The position numbers were made by a program, and so were the translations under genes. Shown here piece by piece: positions 25,240-34,310 of a DNA stretch of 54,569 nt (position 1 is its first letter; each line of letters begins with the position of its first letter). Origin of the DNA: Verrucomicrobium sp. GTDB lineage: Bacteria; Verrucomicrobiota; Verrucomicrobiia; Methylacidiphilales; UBA1321. Where the stretch lies: positions 1-54,569 of the forward strand of contig JAFIGT010000037.1 in assembly GCA_017849585.1 (NCBI GenBank), read 5' to 3'. Under the pieces are notes generated by a model that made no database searches, was not told the origin of the DNA, and saw only the letters and a list, made by a program, of their open reading frames with translations.

Positions 25240-26271
25240 ATGAAAGACCAGATTCTCACTCTTCAGGCCGAAGTTCTCGCCGCCATTTCCGCCGCTGCGG
25301 ACGCCGCCGCGCTGGAGTCGGTTCGCATCGCCTATCTCGGCCGTAGCGGCAGCATTCCCGCCCTGCTGGAAAAGATGCGCGACGTTCCCAAGGAAGAGCG
25401 CCCCATTATCGGCAAACTGGTCAACGAATTTAAAACCACCGTCAACGAAGCGTTCGATTCCCGCAAGAACGCGCTGCAAGATTCCGCCGACGAACAATCG
25501 GTCGATGCCACGCTTCCCGGCCGCACGCAGCCATACGGCTCGCTTCACCCGGTGCAGCAGGTCATCGAGCGCAGTCTCGAAATCTTCCGCCGTCTCGGCT
25601 TTGCCATCAACGAAGGTCCCGAGGTCGAAAGCGAATTCAATAACTTCGACGCGCTCAACACGCCGAAGGATCACCCTGCCCGCGCCGAGCAGGACACCTT
25701 CTACATTCTGGAAAACGCCCTCAAGCCGCTCGGCGACAAAGAAGGCCGCCGCCTCCTGCGCACGCACACTTCGCCCGTGCAGATCCGCACGATGAAAACC
25801 TGGCAGCCGCCGATCCGCATGGTCGCTCCCGGCCGTTGCTACCGACGCGACGAAATCGACGCGACGCATTTGATGTCGTTCTTCCAGATCGAAGGTCTCG
25901 CCATCGGCGAAGGCGTCACGCTCGCGGACCTCAAAGGCACGCTCGAATATTTCTTCCGCGAATTGCTCGGACAGGATTTGCAGTTTCGTTTCCGCCCGCA
26001 TTTCTTCCCCTTCACCGAACCCAGCTTCGAAGTCGATTGCGCCCGCGCCACCAAACCCGGTCAGCCCGTGAAATGGTTGGAAATCTGCGGTTGCGGCATG
26101 GTCGATCCCCAAGTGCTCCTCAACGTCGGACTCGACCCCGAGAAGTACAGCGGCTGGGCCTTCGGCTTCGGTCCGGAACGCATTGCCATGCTCCGCCACG
26201 AAATTCCCGACCTGCGCACCTTCACTGAGAACGATGTGCGCTTCCTCCAGCAATTCAGCAAGATTGGTTGA
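25240..26271 (+). CDS. pheS: Phenylalanyl-tRNA synthetase alpha chain
   Basis: The protein is 343 residues from the ATG at 25240 (MKDQILTL). An N-terminal coiled-coil arm is followed by the class II core: HPVQQVIERSLEIFRRLGF, DHPARAEQDTFY, RTHTSPVQIRTM, GRCYRRDEIDATHLMSFFQIEG, FPFTEPSFEVD, GCGMVDPQVL and GFGPERIAML. All PheS signatures are present. PheS needs PheT, but the next gene is ileS, so pheT must lie elsewhere, unlike the common pheST operon. Confidence 0.96.
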   Translation: MKDQILTLQAEVLAAISAAADAAALESVRIAYLGRSGSIPALLEKMRDVPKEERPIIGKLVNEFKTTVNEAFDSRKNALQDSADEQSVDATLPGRTQPYGSLHPVQQVIERSLEIFRRLGFAINEGPEVESEFNNFDALNTPKDHPARAEQDTFYILENALKPLGDKEGRRLLRTHTSPVQIRTMKTWQPPIRMVAPGRCYRRDEIDATHLMSFFQIEGLAIGEGVTLADLKGTLEYFFRELLGQDLQFRFRPHFFPFTEPSFEVDCARATKPGQPVKWLEICGCGMVDPQVLLNVGLDPEKYSGWAFGFGPERIAMLRHEIPDLRTFTENDVRFLQQFSKIG

Positions 26272-26279
26272 GCCACGCC

Positions 26280-28976
26280 ATGGACTACAAGAACACGATC
26301 CTCCTACCGAAAACAGATTTCCCGATGCGGGCCGAGTTGCCCAAGCGCGAACCGGCTTTTCTCGAACAATGGCAGAAGCAGGATCTCTACAATCAGATTC
26401 TCAAGGCGCGCGCCAACGGCCCGAAATTTCTCCTGCACGACGGCCCGCCCTTCGCCAACGGCGATGCCCACATCGGTCACGTGTTGAACATGACGCTCAA
26501 GGACATTGTCCTGAAGAGCAAAAACATGACCGGCTTCTATTCGCCGTTCATCCCCGGCTGGGATTGCCACGGTCTGCCCATCGAGCACAAAGTCACGAAA
26601 GAGCTCAATGAAAAAGGCGAGAAGACCGACGACGCGCTCGTGATTCGCCAGAAAAGCGAAGCGATGGCGCGCAAGTACATCGGCATTCAGCGCGAACAAT
26701 TCCAGCGCCTCGGCGTGTTCGGCGAATGGGACAAGCCCTATCTCACGCTCGACCCCGCGTACGAAGCGGAGGAACTCCGCAACTTTGCCAAGCTCGTCGA
26801 CAAGGATCTCGTCTATCAAGGCATGCGTCCCGTCTCGTGGAGCTACGGCTGCCAGACCGCGCTCGCGGAAGCCGAAGTGGAATATCAATCCAAGACCGAT
26901 CCCGCGATCTTCGTCAAGTTCCCGCTGGCCGAGGCGAGTGCCGCGAAATTCCCCGGTGCGGGCAAGCTCTCGCTTCTCATCTGGACGACCACTCCGTGGA
27001 CACTTCCCGCCAATCTCGCGGTCGCTTTCTCCAAGGCAATTCCTTACGTCATCGTCGAGCATAAGGGCGAGCGACTCATCGTGGCGGCCACGACTCTGGA
27101 ATCTATTCCCGGTATTGGAGGTGCCAAGGTTATCACGGAAAACGTCGCCATCGAAGGTCTCGAGTATCAACACCCCTTCCTCCCGCGTACCGGAAAGGTT
27201 TATCCCGCCGATTTCGTCACGGCTGATACCGGAACGGGCATGGTCCATATCGCCCCCGGTCACGGTCAGGATGACTACATTCTCGGTCGTCAGGTGGGGC
27301 TCGATGTTCTTTCGCCTGTGGACGATTACGGTCGTCTCACCGCCGAATGTGGCATGCCCGAATGGGTCGGCCTCAACGTCTTCAAGGCGAACCCGCTTGT
27401 CATAGAGCATCTCGAAAAGACGGGCTACCTCGTCGCGAAGGAAGATTACACGCACGAGTACCCGCATTGCTGGCGCTCGAAAACGCCCATCGTTTTCCGC
27501 TCGGTGAAACAGTGGTTCATCAAGATGGACCGCATTCGGTTGGACGTGCTCACCGCCATCGACCGCGATGTGAACTGGATTCCCGATTGGGGCCGCAACC
27601 GCATTCACGGCACGGTGTCGAATCGTCCCGACTGGTGCATCTCGCGTCAGCGCACCTGGGGCGTGCCGATTCCCGTGTTCTACGCCGAGGGTGAGCAACC
27701 GCTCATCAGCAGCGCGGTCATTAATAAATTTGCCGACATCGTTGAGAAGGAAGGTACCAACGTCTGGTTCAGTTCCACCGCGGACGAACTCGCCGCGCGC
27801 CTTGGCCTGCCTGCGGGCCTGCGCAAGGGCAAGGACACGATCGACGTGTGGATCGATTCCGGTTCGAGCTGGACCTCCGTGCTGCTTAAGCGGCTCGAGT
27901 ATTTTCCCGCCGATCTTTACCTCGAAGGCAGCGATCAACATCGCGGCTGGTTCAATTCCTCGCTTTGTCTCGCCGTTGCGGCGACGGGCAAGGCGCCGTA
28001 CAAGAACGTGCTCACGCACGGCTTCATCGTCGACGAGACTGGAAAAAAATATTCCAAGTCGAGCGGCGCGACCGATCTCATCACGCTCGTCAACGACAGC
28101 GGCGCGGATGTGCTGCGTCTCTGGGTGGCCGGTCAGGATTATCGCGGTGATGTCCCATTCTCGAAGAACATCTTTTCGCGCGTGTCCGACGTCTATCGCG
28201 GCATTCGCAATACGCTGCGCATCCTCCTCGGCAACCTGCACGATTTCAATCCCGCCACGGACAGCGTGGCTCGCGAACAATGGACCGAGCTGGATCGCTA
28301 CATCTACGCGCGTCTGCAGGAAGTCATTGCGGAAGCGCGCAGTGGCTACGAGGCCTACGAATTCCATCGCGTGTACCATGCCATCAGCCGTTTCTGTACC
28401 GTGGATCTTTCCTCGCTCTACGTCGATGTGTTGAAAGACCGCATGTATTGCAACGCGCAGAACGATTCCGCCCGCCGCGCCGCGCAGACGGTCATGCGCG
28501 CGACGATTGAGGCTCTGGTGAAATTGCTCGCCCCGCTCACACCCTACACGGCGGAAGAGACGTGGCAGTTCCTCGGCGAAAAGGAATCGGTCCATCTGCA
28601 GCTATTCCCGGTCGTCGACGCGAAAGCCGAAGCCCCCGAGTTCATGGCGCGCTGGACCAATCTCATTGCCCTGCGTGGCAAGGTCACCGAAGCGATCGAG
28701 CCGGTCCGTCAGCGGAAGGAAATCGGCAAGAGTCTCGAAGCCAAAGTCGTCATCGAATCGAACGACTGGAAATCCGGGGACGAAGCGTTGCTCGCGGAGC
28801 TCTGCATTGTTTCCAAGGTCACTGTTACAGCTGGCTCCGAGCTGAAGGTCACCGTTTCCAAGGCTGATGGCAAGAAGTGCATTCGCTGCTGGAAATATGA
28901 TGAGCATACTGGAGACGATGCGAATCATCCCGAGCTCTGCCCGCGTTGCGCGAAGGTCGTAAGTCTGATCAAATGA
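26280..28976 (+). CDS. ileS: Isoleucyl-tRNA synthetase with variant KYSKS loop
   Basis: The protein is 898 residues from the ATG at 26280, which gives MDYKNTILLPKTDFPMRAEL as in other IleRS proteins; a TTG at 26268 overlapping the pheS stop is less likely. The class I motif HIGH lies in GDAHIGHVLNMTLKD. The second motif reads KKYSKSSGA near residue 588, where KMSKSxGN is usual. The editing domain (TTPWTLPANLAV, DTGTGMVHIAPGHGQDDY) and the C-terminal zinc module (CIRC...CPRC) are present. It begins 8 bases after pheS and may be co-transcribed with it. Confidence 0.96.
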   Translation: MDYKNTILLPKTDFPMRAELPKREPAFLEQWQKQDLYNQILKARANGPKFLLHDGPPFANGDAHIGHVLNMTLKDIVLKSKNMTGFYSPFIPGWDCHGLPIEHKVTKELNEKGEKTDDALVIRQKSEAMARKYIGIQREQFQRLGVFGEWDKPYLTLDPAYEAEELRNFAKLVDKDLVYQGMRPVSWSYGCQTALAEAEVEYQSKTDPAIFVKFPLAEASAAKFPGAGKLSLLIWTTTPWTLPANLAVAFSKAIPYVIVEHKGERLIVAATTLESIPGIGGAKVITENVAIEGLEYQHPFLPRTGKVYPADFVTADTGTGMVHIAPGHGQDDYILGRQVGLDVLSPVDDYGRLTAECGMPEWVGLNVFKANPLVIEHLEKTGYLVAKEDYTHEYPHCWRSKTPIVFRSVKQWFIKMDRIRLDVLTAIDRDVNWIPDWGRNRIHGTVSNRPDWCISRQRTWGVPIPVFYAEGEQPLISSAVINKFADIVEKEGTNVWFSSTADELAARLGLPAGLRKGKDTIDVWIDSGSSWTSVLLKRLEYFPADLYLEGSDQHRGWFNSSLCLAVAATGKAPYKNVLTHGFIVDETGKKYSKSSGATDLITLVNDSGADVLRLWVAGQDYRGDVPFSKNIFSRVSDVYRGIRNTLRILLGNLHDFNPATDSVAREQWTELDRYIYARLQEVIAEARSGYEAYEFHRVYHAISRFCTVDLSSLYVDVLKDRMYCNAQNDSARRAAQTVMRATIEALVKLLAPLTPYTAEETWQFLGEKESVHLQLFPVVDAKAEAPEFMARWTNLIALRGKVTEAIEPVRQRKEIGKSLEAKVVIESNDWKSGDEALLAELCIVSKVTVTAGSELKVTVSKADGKKCIRCWKYDEHTGDDANHPELCPRCAKVVSLIK

Positions 28977-29044
28977 TCCGACGGTGCGATACAGCATGTC
29001 ATCATTGAATTCTGGCCAAGAGCCAGTACGTTGATGGTTCGACT

Positions 29045-31105
29045 ATGCCGCCCCGCAACTCTCCCCGCAAAACGCAATACCTGAGCGCCCAATGGCGGCG
29101 GAAAATCTGGCGCGGTCTTCTCGCCTTGGGTACGGCGGGATTGGTCGGCATCGGGATGGTCATCCTGATCTACTCCATTCGCGCTGCGGGGGTGGATTTG
29201 TCTGTGGTCGAGAAGATGCCGGAGGCGTCGCTCATCTTTGATTATAAGGGGCAGAATCTCGGCCGTTTCTTCGACGAGAACCGCATTCTCATGCCGCCCG
29301 GTCCGTTGCCGAAGCAATTAGTCGAGGCTGTGATTGCGACGGAAGATCAGCGTTTTTATTCGCACAAGGGTATCGATCCATTTGGCATTTTGCGGGCGAT
29401 CATCATTAATGTCACCGGCTCCGGCATCCGGCAGGGAGCCAGTACGATCACGCAGCAATTGGCGCGAAATTCAATCGGTCGTTTCGAGCGCACGTACGAC
29501 CGCAAATTGCTGGAGGTGTTTCTCGCGCTGCGCATCGAACGGCGTTTCAGCAAGGAACAGATTTTGCGCTCGTATCTGAACCGGATTTATTACGGGCAGG
29601 GCATCTATGGGGCGGAGACGGCGGCGAGCGCGTTCTTTGGAAAATCGGTGGGAGCGCTTGACCTGAGCGAATCCGCCTTGCTCGCAGGCATGATCTCGGG
29701 ACCGAATTCATTTTCACCCTGGAAGAATTACAATCTGGCTCTCGCCTCGCGCTCGCGTGCGCTGGCCCGCATGGCCAAGGAAGGTGTCATCACCGAGGCG
29801 CAGCGCAAGCAGGCCGAGGCGCAACCGCTCTCGTTGCGTCCACGCACGAGTTTTGCCGGGAGTTATTATCAGGACGAAATTCGAAAGATTCTCGAGCAGT
29901 ACATTGATGCCGATCAGTTGTCGCAAGGCGGCATGAAAATTTTTTGCACGATTGATTATGGTTTGCAGGATACGGCGGAACGGGCTCTGACCCAATCGCT
30001 GGCGGAAGTGGAGCAAGCTCCCGACTACCCACGCCGTCGCAACAAGGTGGCGGTGGCGTTGCAGGGAGCATTTTATGCGCTCGACCCGGGATCGGGTGCG
30101 ATTCGCGCGATGGTCGGCGGTCGCGACTATGCGACGAGTCCTTTTAATCGCGCGACGATGGCCCATCGGCAGGTCGGTTCCACGCTCAAGCCGTTGGTCT
30201 ATGCGATTACTTTTGCGGAAAAAGGATTTTCACCTGCGAGCTGGATTGAGAACACGCCCTTTGATCTCACGCGGACGGATGGAGCTGAGGTTGCGTCGGG
30301 TGGTGCGCGTACGTTCCTGCGCGTGAACGATGCGATCGTCAAATCGGATAACTACGCGGCAGTTCGCGCGGGCAATCTGGTGGGGCCGGAGCTTTTTGTT
30401 TATTACGCACAGCAGGCGGGAATTCAAAGCGGCATTCCGCCTTTTCCCTCCTCTTACATCGGTGCCTGCCAGTTGACGCTGGCGGAAATGACGGGACTTT
30501 ACGCCATGTTCGCCAACGGCGGTGTTTGGAATAGACCGTATCTGATCACTGAGGTGCAGGACGAAAACGGCCAGGTGCTCTACCGCAACGAGCCGGAATC
30601 GCGCCGCGTGTTTTCGCCTGAGATTTCCTATCAAGTCACCGGTATTCTCCAGAACGCAGTCAATTACGGCACAGGTCAATCGTTGCGTTCCAAATTTAAT
30701 TTCCAACCACCTGCGGCCGGGAAAACCGGGACGACGAACGACTACCGGGACGCGTGGTTCATGGGCTACACCACGTCACTCGTGGCGGGGGTGTGGGTGG
30801 GATTGGATCAGCCGGACACGACTATGGCCGGAGGATACGGCGGACGTCTTGCCTTGCCGATATGGGCGCGGGTTTTTCTCGCGGCGAAGGATCATTATGC
30901 GATGAACGAATTTGCCAAGCCGGAAACACTCGTGCAAAAGACGCTCGATGGCGGCTTGTTTACGGGCAAGCCGGATCAATCGGTTTTTCTTTTGCCGGAG
31001 CAGGAATGGCAACTGGACGCCAAACCGGATCAGGGGAATGAGCCGGGGCCCGGCACACCCGGGAAAAAACGCGGTTTTTTTGAGCGTCTCTTTGGAGACG
31101 ATTAA
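29045..31105 (+). CDS. Class A penicillin-binding protein (bifunctional glycosyltransferase/transpeptidase)
   Basis: The 686-residue protein has one N-terminal membrane helix (about 22-45). The GT51 domain has catalytic Glu100 in ATEDQRFYSHKGID, then QGASTITQQLARN and KEQILRSYLNRIYYGQGIYG. The transpeptidase domain has SxxK at Ser379 (GSTLKPLVY), SDN and KTGTTNDYRDAWF at Lys560. It polymerises and cross-links peptidoglycan in the periplasm. It ends in a short basic tail, GKKRGFFERLFGDD. It is a PBP1A/PBP1C-like protein; I do not assign ponA or mrcA with certainty. Confidence 0.94.
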   Translation: MPPRNSPRKTQYLSAQWRRKIWRGLLALGTAGLVGIGMVILIYSIRAAGVDLSVVEKMPEASLIFDYKGQNLGRFFDENRILMPPGPLPKQLVEAVIATEDQRFYSHKGIDPFGILRAIIINVTGSGIRQGASTITQQLARNSIGRFERTYDRKLLEVFLALRIERRFSKEQILRSYLNRIYYGQGIYGAETAASAFFGKSVGALDLSESALLAGMISGPNSFSPWKNYNLALASRSRALARMAKEGVITEAQRKQAEAQPLSLRPRTSFAGSYYQDEIRKILEQYIDADQLSQGGMKIFCTIDYGLQDTAERALTQSLAEVEQAPDYPRRRNKVAVALQGAFYALDPGSGAIRAMVGGRDYATSPFNRATMAHRQVGSTLKPLVYAITFAEKGFSPASWIENTPFDLTRTDGAEVASGGARTFLRVNDAIVKSDNYAAVRAGNLVGPELFVYYAQQAGIQSGIPPFPSSYIGACQLTLAEMTGLYAMFANGGVWNRPYLITEVQDENGQVLYRNEPESRRVFSPEISYQVTGILQNAVNYGTGQSLRSKFNFQPPAAGKTGTTNDYRDAWFMGYTTSLVAGVWVGLDQPDTTMAGGYGGRLALPIWARVFLAAKDHYAMNEFAKPETLVQKTLDGGLFTGKPDQSVFLLPEQEWQLDAKPDQGNEPGPGTPGKKRGFFERLFGDD

Positions 31106-31155
31106 TCACGTTCTTGCTTTGACCGCTATTTTAGCACAGCCTTGATGACCAAGTC

Positions 31156-33087
31156 ATGAACGCCGCTTCTCTTTCGCTCCATTTGCACTGTGATCTCCTG
31201 TTTCAACCGGAACTCACCCGCATCGCTACCCGCACCCCCCTCTTCGGATGGGCGATTCATACGGATGGTTCTTTTTTTACGCAAGCAACCTATCACGTGT
31301 TGGTATCGAGTGCCGAAAAGCTGGCACTCGAGCAGCGCGGCGATCTGTGGGATTCCGGGCGCGTGGTTTCGCCTCAATCGCTCGGTGTGTCTTATGCGGG
31401 CAAGCCGCTCGCTTGGGGACAAACGTGTTATTGGACAGTGCAGATCACGGATGCCACCGGGGCCGTGAGTGGTTGGGCAAAGCCGCAGCGCTTCACCCTG
31501 ACCGACTCGGAGCCCGCTGAGCCGACGAGTGTTTATCCGCAGGAAGTGGTGACGATTTTTCCCGCGACGGTGCAGCCGTTGGCGGATGCCAGTTGGCTGA
31601 TCGATTTCGGCCGCGATGCGTTTGGCTGGCTGGAGCTGACCTTGGCCGAGCCGTTGCCGGGGCGCGTGATATCGCTTCGTGTGGGCGAAGCCTTGAAGGC
31701 GGGGCGCGTGGATATGGAGCCGGGCGGATCGATTCGCGCGGAGGAATTTTCGATTACGCTGGAAAAAGAGCGCACGCATTATCGCATCGAAATGAAGCCC
31801 GGGCCGATCAATCTTCGCCCGGCTGCCATCAAGATTCCGGAGAAGTTTGGGGTGATCATGCCGTTTCGCTACGTCGAAATCTCCGGGTTGGCCGAAGCGG
31901 ATCCGACCGTCGTGCAGAAACGATTGCAGTCACATTTCGATGAGAAAGCCGCGTGCTTCCGCTCGTCGTCGGCAGATCTGGATGCGGTGTGGGAGTTGTG
32001 CCGGTACAGCATGTTGGCGACCTCGTTCGCGGGCTACTATGTGGATGGCGACCGCGAGCGTATTCCCTACGAAGCAGACGTGACAATCAACCAGCTCAGT
32101 CACTACGCGGTGGATCGGGAGTTTTCCCTGGCGCGGCGTTCGCATGAATACCTGCTGCACACGCCGACATGGCCAACGGAGTGGAAGCAACATTCGGTGA
32201 TCATCGCGTGGCAGGATTATGAAGCGACCGGTGATGCGCGTTCGCTGGCGCGGAGTTATCCGGTTTTGCGAGATGAAAAAATGCATCTCAATTACGCGCG
32301 ACCGGATGGCCTGCTCGATACGCATGAACTGCGCGATATCGTGGATTGGCCTCTGGCCGAGCGGGACAACTATGAATTCGTGCCGGTCAATACCGTGGTC
32401 AATGCATTCCATTATCGCACGTTGATTCTCATGGCGCGGATCGCGCGCGTCTTGGGCAGGGAGACGGATGCGGTGGATTGGGAGGCGCGCGCAGTGACGG
32501 TGCATCATGTGTTCAATGAGCGATTGTTTGACGTGGAACAAGGCTTGTACGTGGATGGCGAGGGGAGCAAGCATGTGTCGATTCATGCGAATCTTTTTGC
32601 ACTCGCTTTCGGACTCGTACCTGCGGAACGCAAGACTGCGGTGGTGACCTATCTGAAATCGCGTGGCATGGCGTGTTCGGTTTATCCGGCGCAATTTTTG
32701 TTGGAAGGTTTGTTCGAAGCGCGCGAAGCGGACTACGCGATTGGCTTGATGACCAGTCACGATCTGCGCAGTTGGCACAACATGATGGCCAAGGGAGCGA
32801 CGATCACCATGGAGGCATGGGACCAGACCTTTAAACCGAATCAGGATTGGAACCATGCCTGGGGCGCAGCCCCGGCCAATATCATCGCGCGGTATGTGCT
32901 CGGCGTGCGTCCGTTGGAGCCGGGTTATGGCCGCCTCGTGATCGATCCGCAATTGGGTCCATTGAGCGAAGCGGAAGGGACCGTGCCGACCATTCGCGGA
33001 CCTGTCTGGGTGAGGGCTTGGCGCGATGCCGAGACGGGGCAAATTCAGAAAGAATTCAAGGTTCCGGGCAACGTTTCGCTCGGATAG
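31156..33087 (+). CDS. GH78-like alpha-L-rhamnosidase family hydrolase
   Basis: The 643-residue protein follows the bacterial rhamnosidase layout. The N-terminal beta domain contains LFGWAIHTDG, DLWDSGRV and CYWTVQITDATG. A second beta domain follows (WLIDFGRDAFGWLEL). The (alpha/alpha)6 barrel contains DGDRERIPYEADVTINQLSHY near residues 296-316 (the family's D-x-R-x-E...D segment), and a C-terminal sandwich starts after WNHAWGAAPANIIARYVLGV. No signal peptide is visible, so it probably acts in the cytoplasm on imported oligosaccharides. The substrate is inferred only; distant GH78 relatives can act on other sugars. It precedes a sugar-type regulator and a GH36 gene on the same strand. Confidence 0.75.
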   Translation: MNAASLSLHLHCDLLFQPELTRIATRTPLFGWAIHTDGSFFTQATYHVLVSSAEKLALEQRGDLWDSGRVVSPQSLGVSYAGKPLAWGQTCYWTVQITDATGAVSGWAKPQRFTLTDSEPAEPTSVYPQEVVTIFPATVQPLADASWLIDFGRDAFGWLELTLAEPLPGRVISLRVGEALKAGRVDMEPGGSIRAEEFSITLEKERTHYRIEMKPGPINLRPAAIKIPEKFGVIMPFRYVEISGLAEADPTVVQKRLQSHFDEKAACFRSSSADLDAVWELCRYSMLATSFAGYYVDGDRERIPYEADVTINQLSHYAVDREFSLARRSHEYLLHTPTWPTEWKQHSVIIAWQDYEATGDARSLARSYPVLRDEKMHLNYARPDGLLDTHELRDIVDWPLAERDNYEFVPVNTVVNAFHYRTLILMARIARVLGRETDAVDWEARAVTVHHVFNERLFDVEQGLYVDGEGSKHVSIHANLFALAFGLVPAERKTAVVTYLKSRGMACSVYPAQFLLEGLFEAREADYAIGLMTSHDLRSWHNMMAKGATITMEAWDQTFKPNQDWNHAWGAAPANIIARYVLGVRPLEPGYGRLVIDPQLGPLSEAEGTVPTIRGPVWVRAWRDAETGQIQKEFKVPGNVSLG

Positions 33088-33132
33088 GTTTATTGTAAAT
33101 TGTTTATATATAAAAACTTAAGTATTATATTT

Positions 33133-33170
33133 AAAATAATACGATTAATTAAATCTGAGCGTATTATTTT
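33133..33170. promoter_or_regulatory. AT-rich perfect inverted repeat upstream of the GntR/LacI-type regulator
   Basis: AAAATAATACG (33133-33143) and CGTATTATTTT (33160-33170) are perfect 11-base inverted arms around a 16-base spacer. They lie in an AT-rich island (33088-33206) that stands out from the G+C-rich surroundings. The centre is 55 bases before the regulator's ATG. It could be the regulator's own operator together with its promoter, or the terminator of the preceding rhamnosidase gene; the wide spacer favours an operator. Confidence 0.5.
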
Positions 33171-33206
33171 ATTGCGTAAGCCTCCTACAGTGCCAATGTA
33201 AGGTGC

Positions 33207-34298
33207 ATGGCGCAGACGCTTTCCAAGATCGCGGTGATTCAAAAGGAATTGCTCCATGCTTTGCGCAGTAATCGCTGGAAGGTGGGCGACAAGCTTCCGG
33301 CCGATGGGGAGCTGGCGCGGCAATTCGATTGCGGGCTCGGCACGATTGGCCGCGCGTTGGCGTTGCTGGCGCACGACGGTTGGGTGGAGCGCAAGACGCG
33401 CGTGGGCACGCGGGTGTTGAGGACAGGTTCGGAACAGGCCGGCGTGCAGATGGATGCACTGGCTTTCGTTTACCCGAGTACGCAGCACGAGGGCATCTGG
33501 AAAATGGCGAAGGGATTCCAGGATGCGGCGAAACAAGCGGGGCGTCGCGTGGTGATGCTCTCGACCGGTAGCGATTACGAGAAGGAAGCGGAGTATATTG
33601 CGCGACTCTCGGAATTTGATGTGCGCGGGGCGATGACGTGTCCGAATATTTCCTCGCCCGAGGAGCAGGTTCAATTTTCTCAATTGCTCGTGCAGTCGAA
33701 ATTTCCCGTGGTTCTGGGTGGCACGAATTTTCCCGGTCTGGGTTGTTCCGCTGCGACGGTCGATCGTTTTCACGTGGGCTATACGATGACGCGCCACTTG
33801 CTGGGGCAGGGGCTGCGACGAATCGGATTTTTTTCGAATCTCTCGTGGGTCGGTTCGTTGCACGATATGTATCAAGGGTATTGCTGGGCGTTGGACGAAG
33901 CGGGCATCCGCGAGCGGACGGAGTGGGCGACGCTGGAGCCGAGCGTGGTGATCGATTTCGATGAGCCGGTGCGCGAGTCGATTGGCATGGGCCGGAATTT
34001 TCTGGCGCGCTACTCCGGACTGGATGGTGTGGTGGCAGCGAGTGATTACCTGGCGCTGGGATTGATGGCTGCGGCCCAGGAGCAAGGGCTGCGTGTGCCG
34101 GAAGATGTGAAGATTACCGGCTCGGATGATTTTGTGCTCGGGTTGCAAGCGGCGGTCCCGTTGACCACCTATCGCGTTCCCTACGAGAACGTCGGACGCC
34201 GATGCTTTGCGCTGTTGCAGGAGCGAGTGTTGCAACCAGGGTCGCCTGTGCAGATGGAGGCGTTGCGCGGCGAAATCGTCGTGCGTGCCAGCGCGTGA
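33207..34298 (+). CDS. GntR-type winged helix / LacI-type sugar-binding transcriptional regulator
   Basis: The protein has 363 residues. Residues ~5-72 are a GntR winged helix (ALRSNRWKVGDKLPADGELARQFDCGLGTIGRALALLAHDGWVERK). The rest is a LacI/periplasmic-binding-type effector domain (LAFVYPSTQHEGIWKMAKGFQDAAKQAG, VVAASDYLALGLMAAAQEQGLRVPEDVKITGSDD), the AraR-like architecture. Such regulators usually repress sugar-utilisation genes until a sugar binds. Placed between a rhamnosidase-like gene and an alpha-galactosidase gene, it likely controls one or both. It is 12 bases upstream of the GH36 gene, which has a GAGGAG site. Confidence 0.9.
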   Translation: MAQTLSKIAVIQKELLHALRSNRWKVGDKLPADGELARQFDCGLGTIGRALALLAHDGWVERKTRVGTRVLRTGSEQAGVQMDALAFVYPSTQHEGIWKMAKGFQDAAKQAGRRVVMLSTGSDYEKEAEYIARLSEFDVRGAMTCPNISSPEEQVQFSQLLVQSKFPVVLGGTNFPGLGCSAATVDRFHVGYTMTRHLLGQGLRRIGFFSNLSWVGSLHDMYQGYCWALDEAGIRERTEWATLEPSVVIDFDEPVRESIGMGRNFLARYSGLDGVVAASDYLALGLMAAAQEQGLRVPEDVKITGSDDFVLGLQAAVPLTTYRVPYENVGRRCFALLQERVLQPGSPVQMEALRGEIVVRASA

Positions 34299-34310
34299 GG
34301 AGATTTTTTT

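Noticed and set aside
26304-28595. A 763-codon minus-strand open frame
   Set aside because: It is antisense to ileS, which has all family motifs. The same reasoning removes the long antisense frames over thrS (21900-23627), accC (4490-5983) and the 624-residue exported gene (42496-44358).
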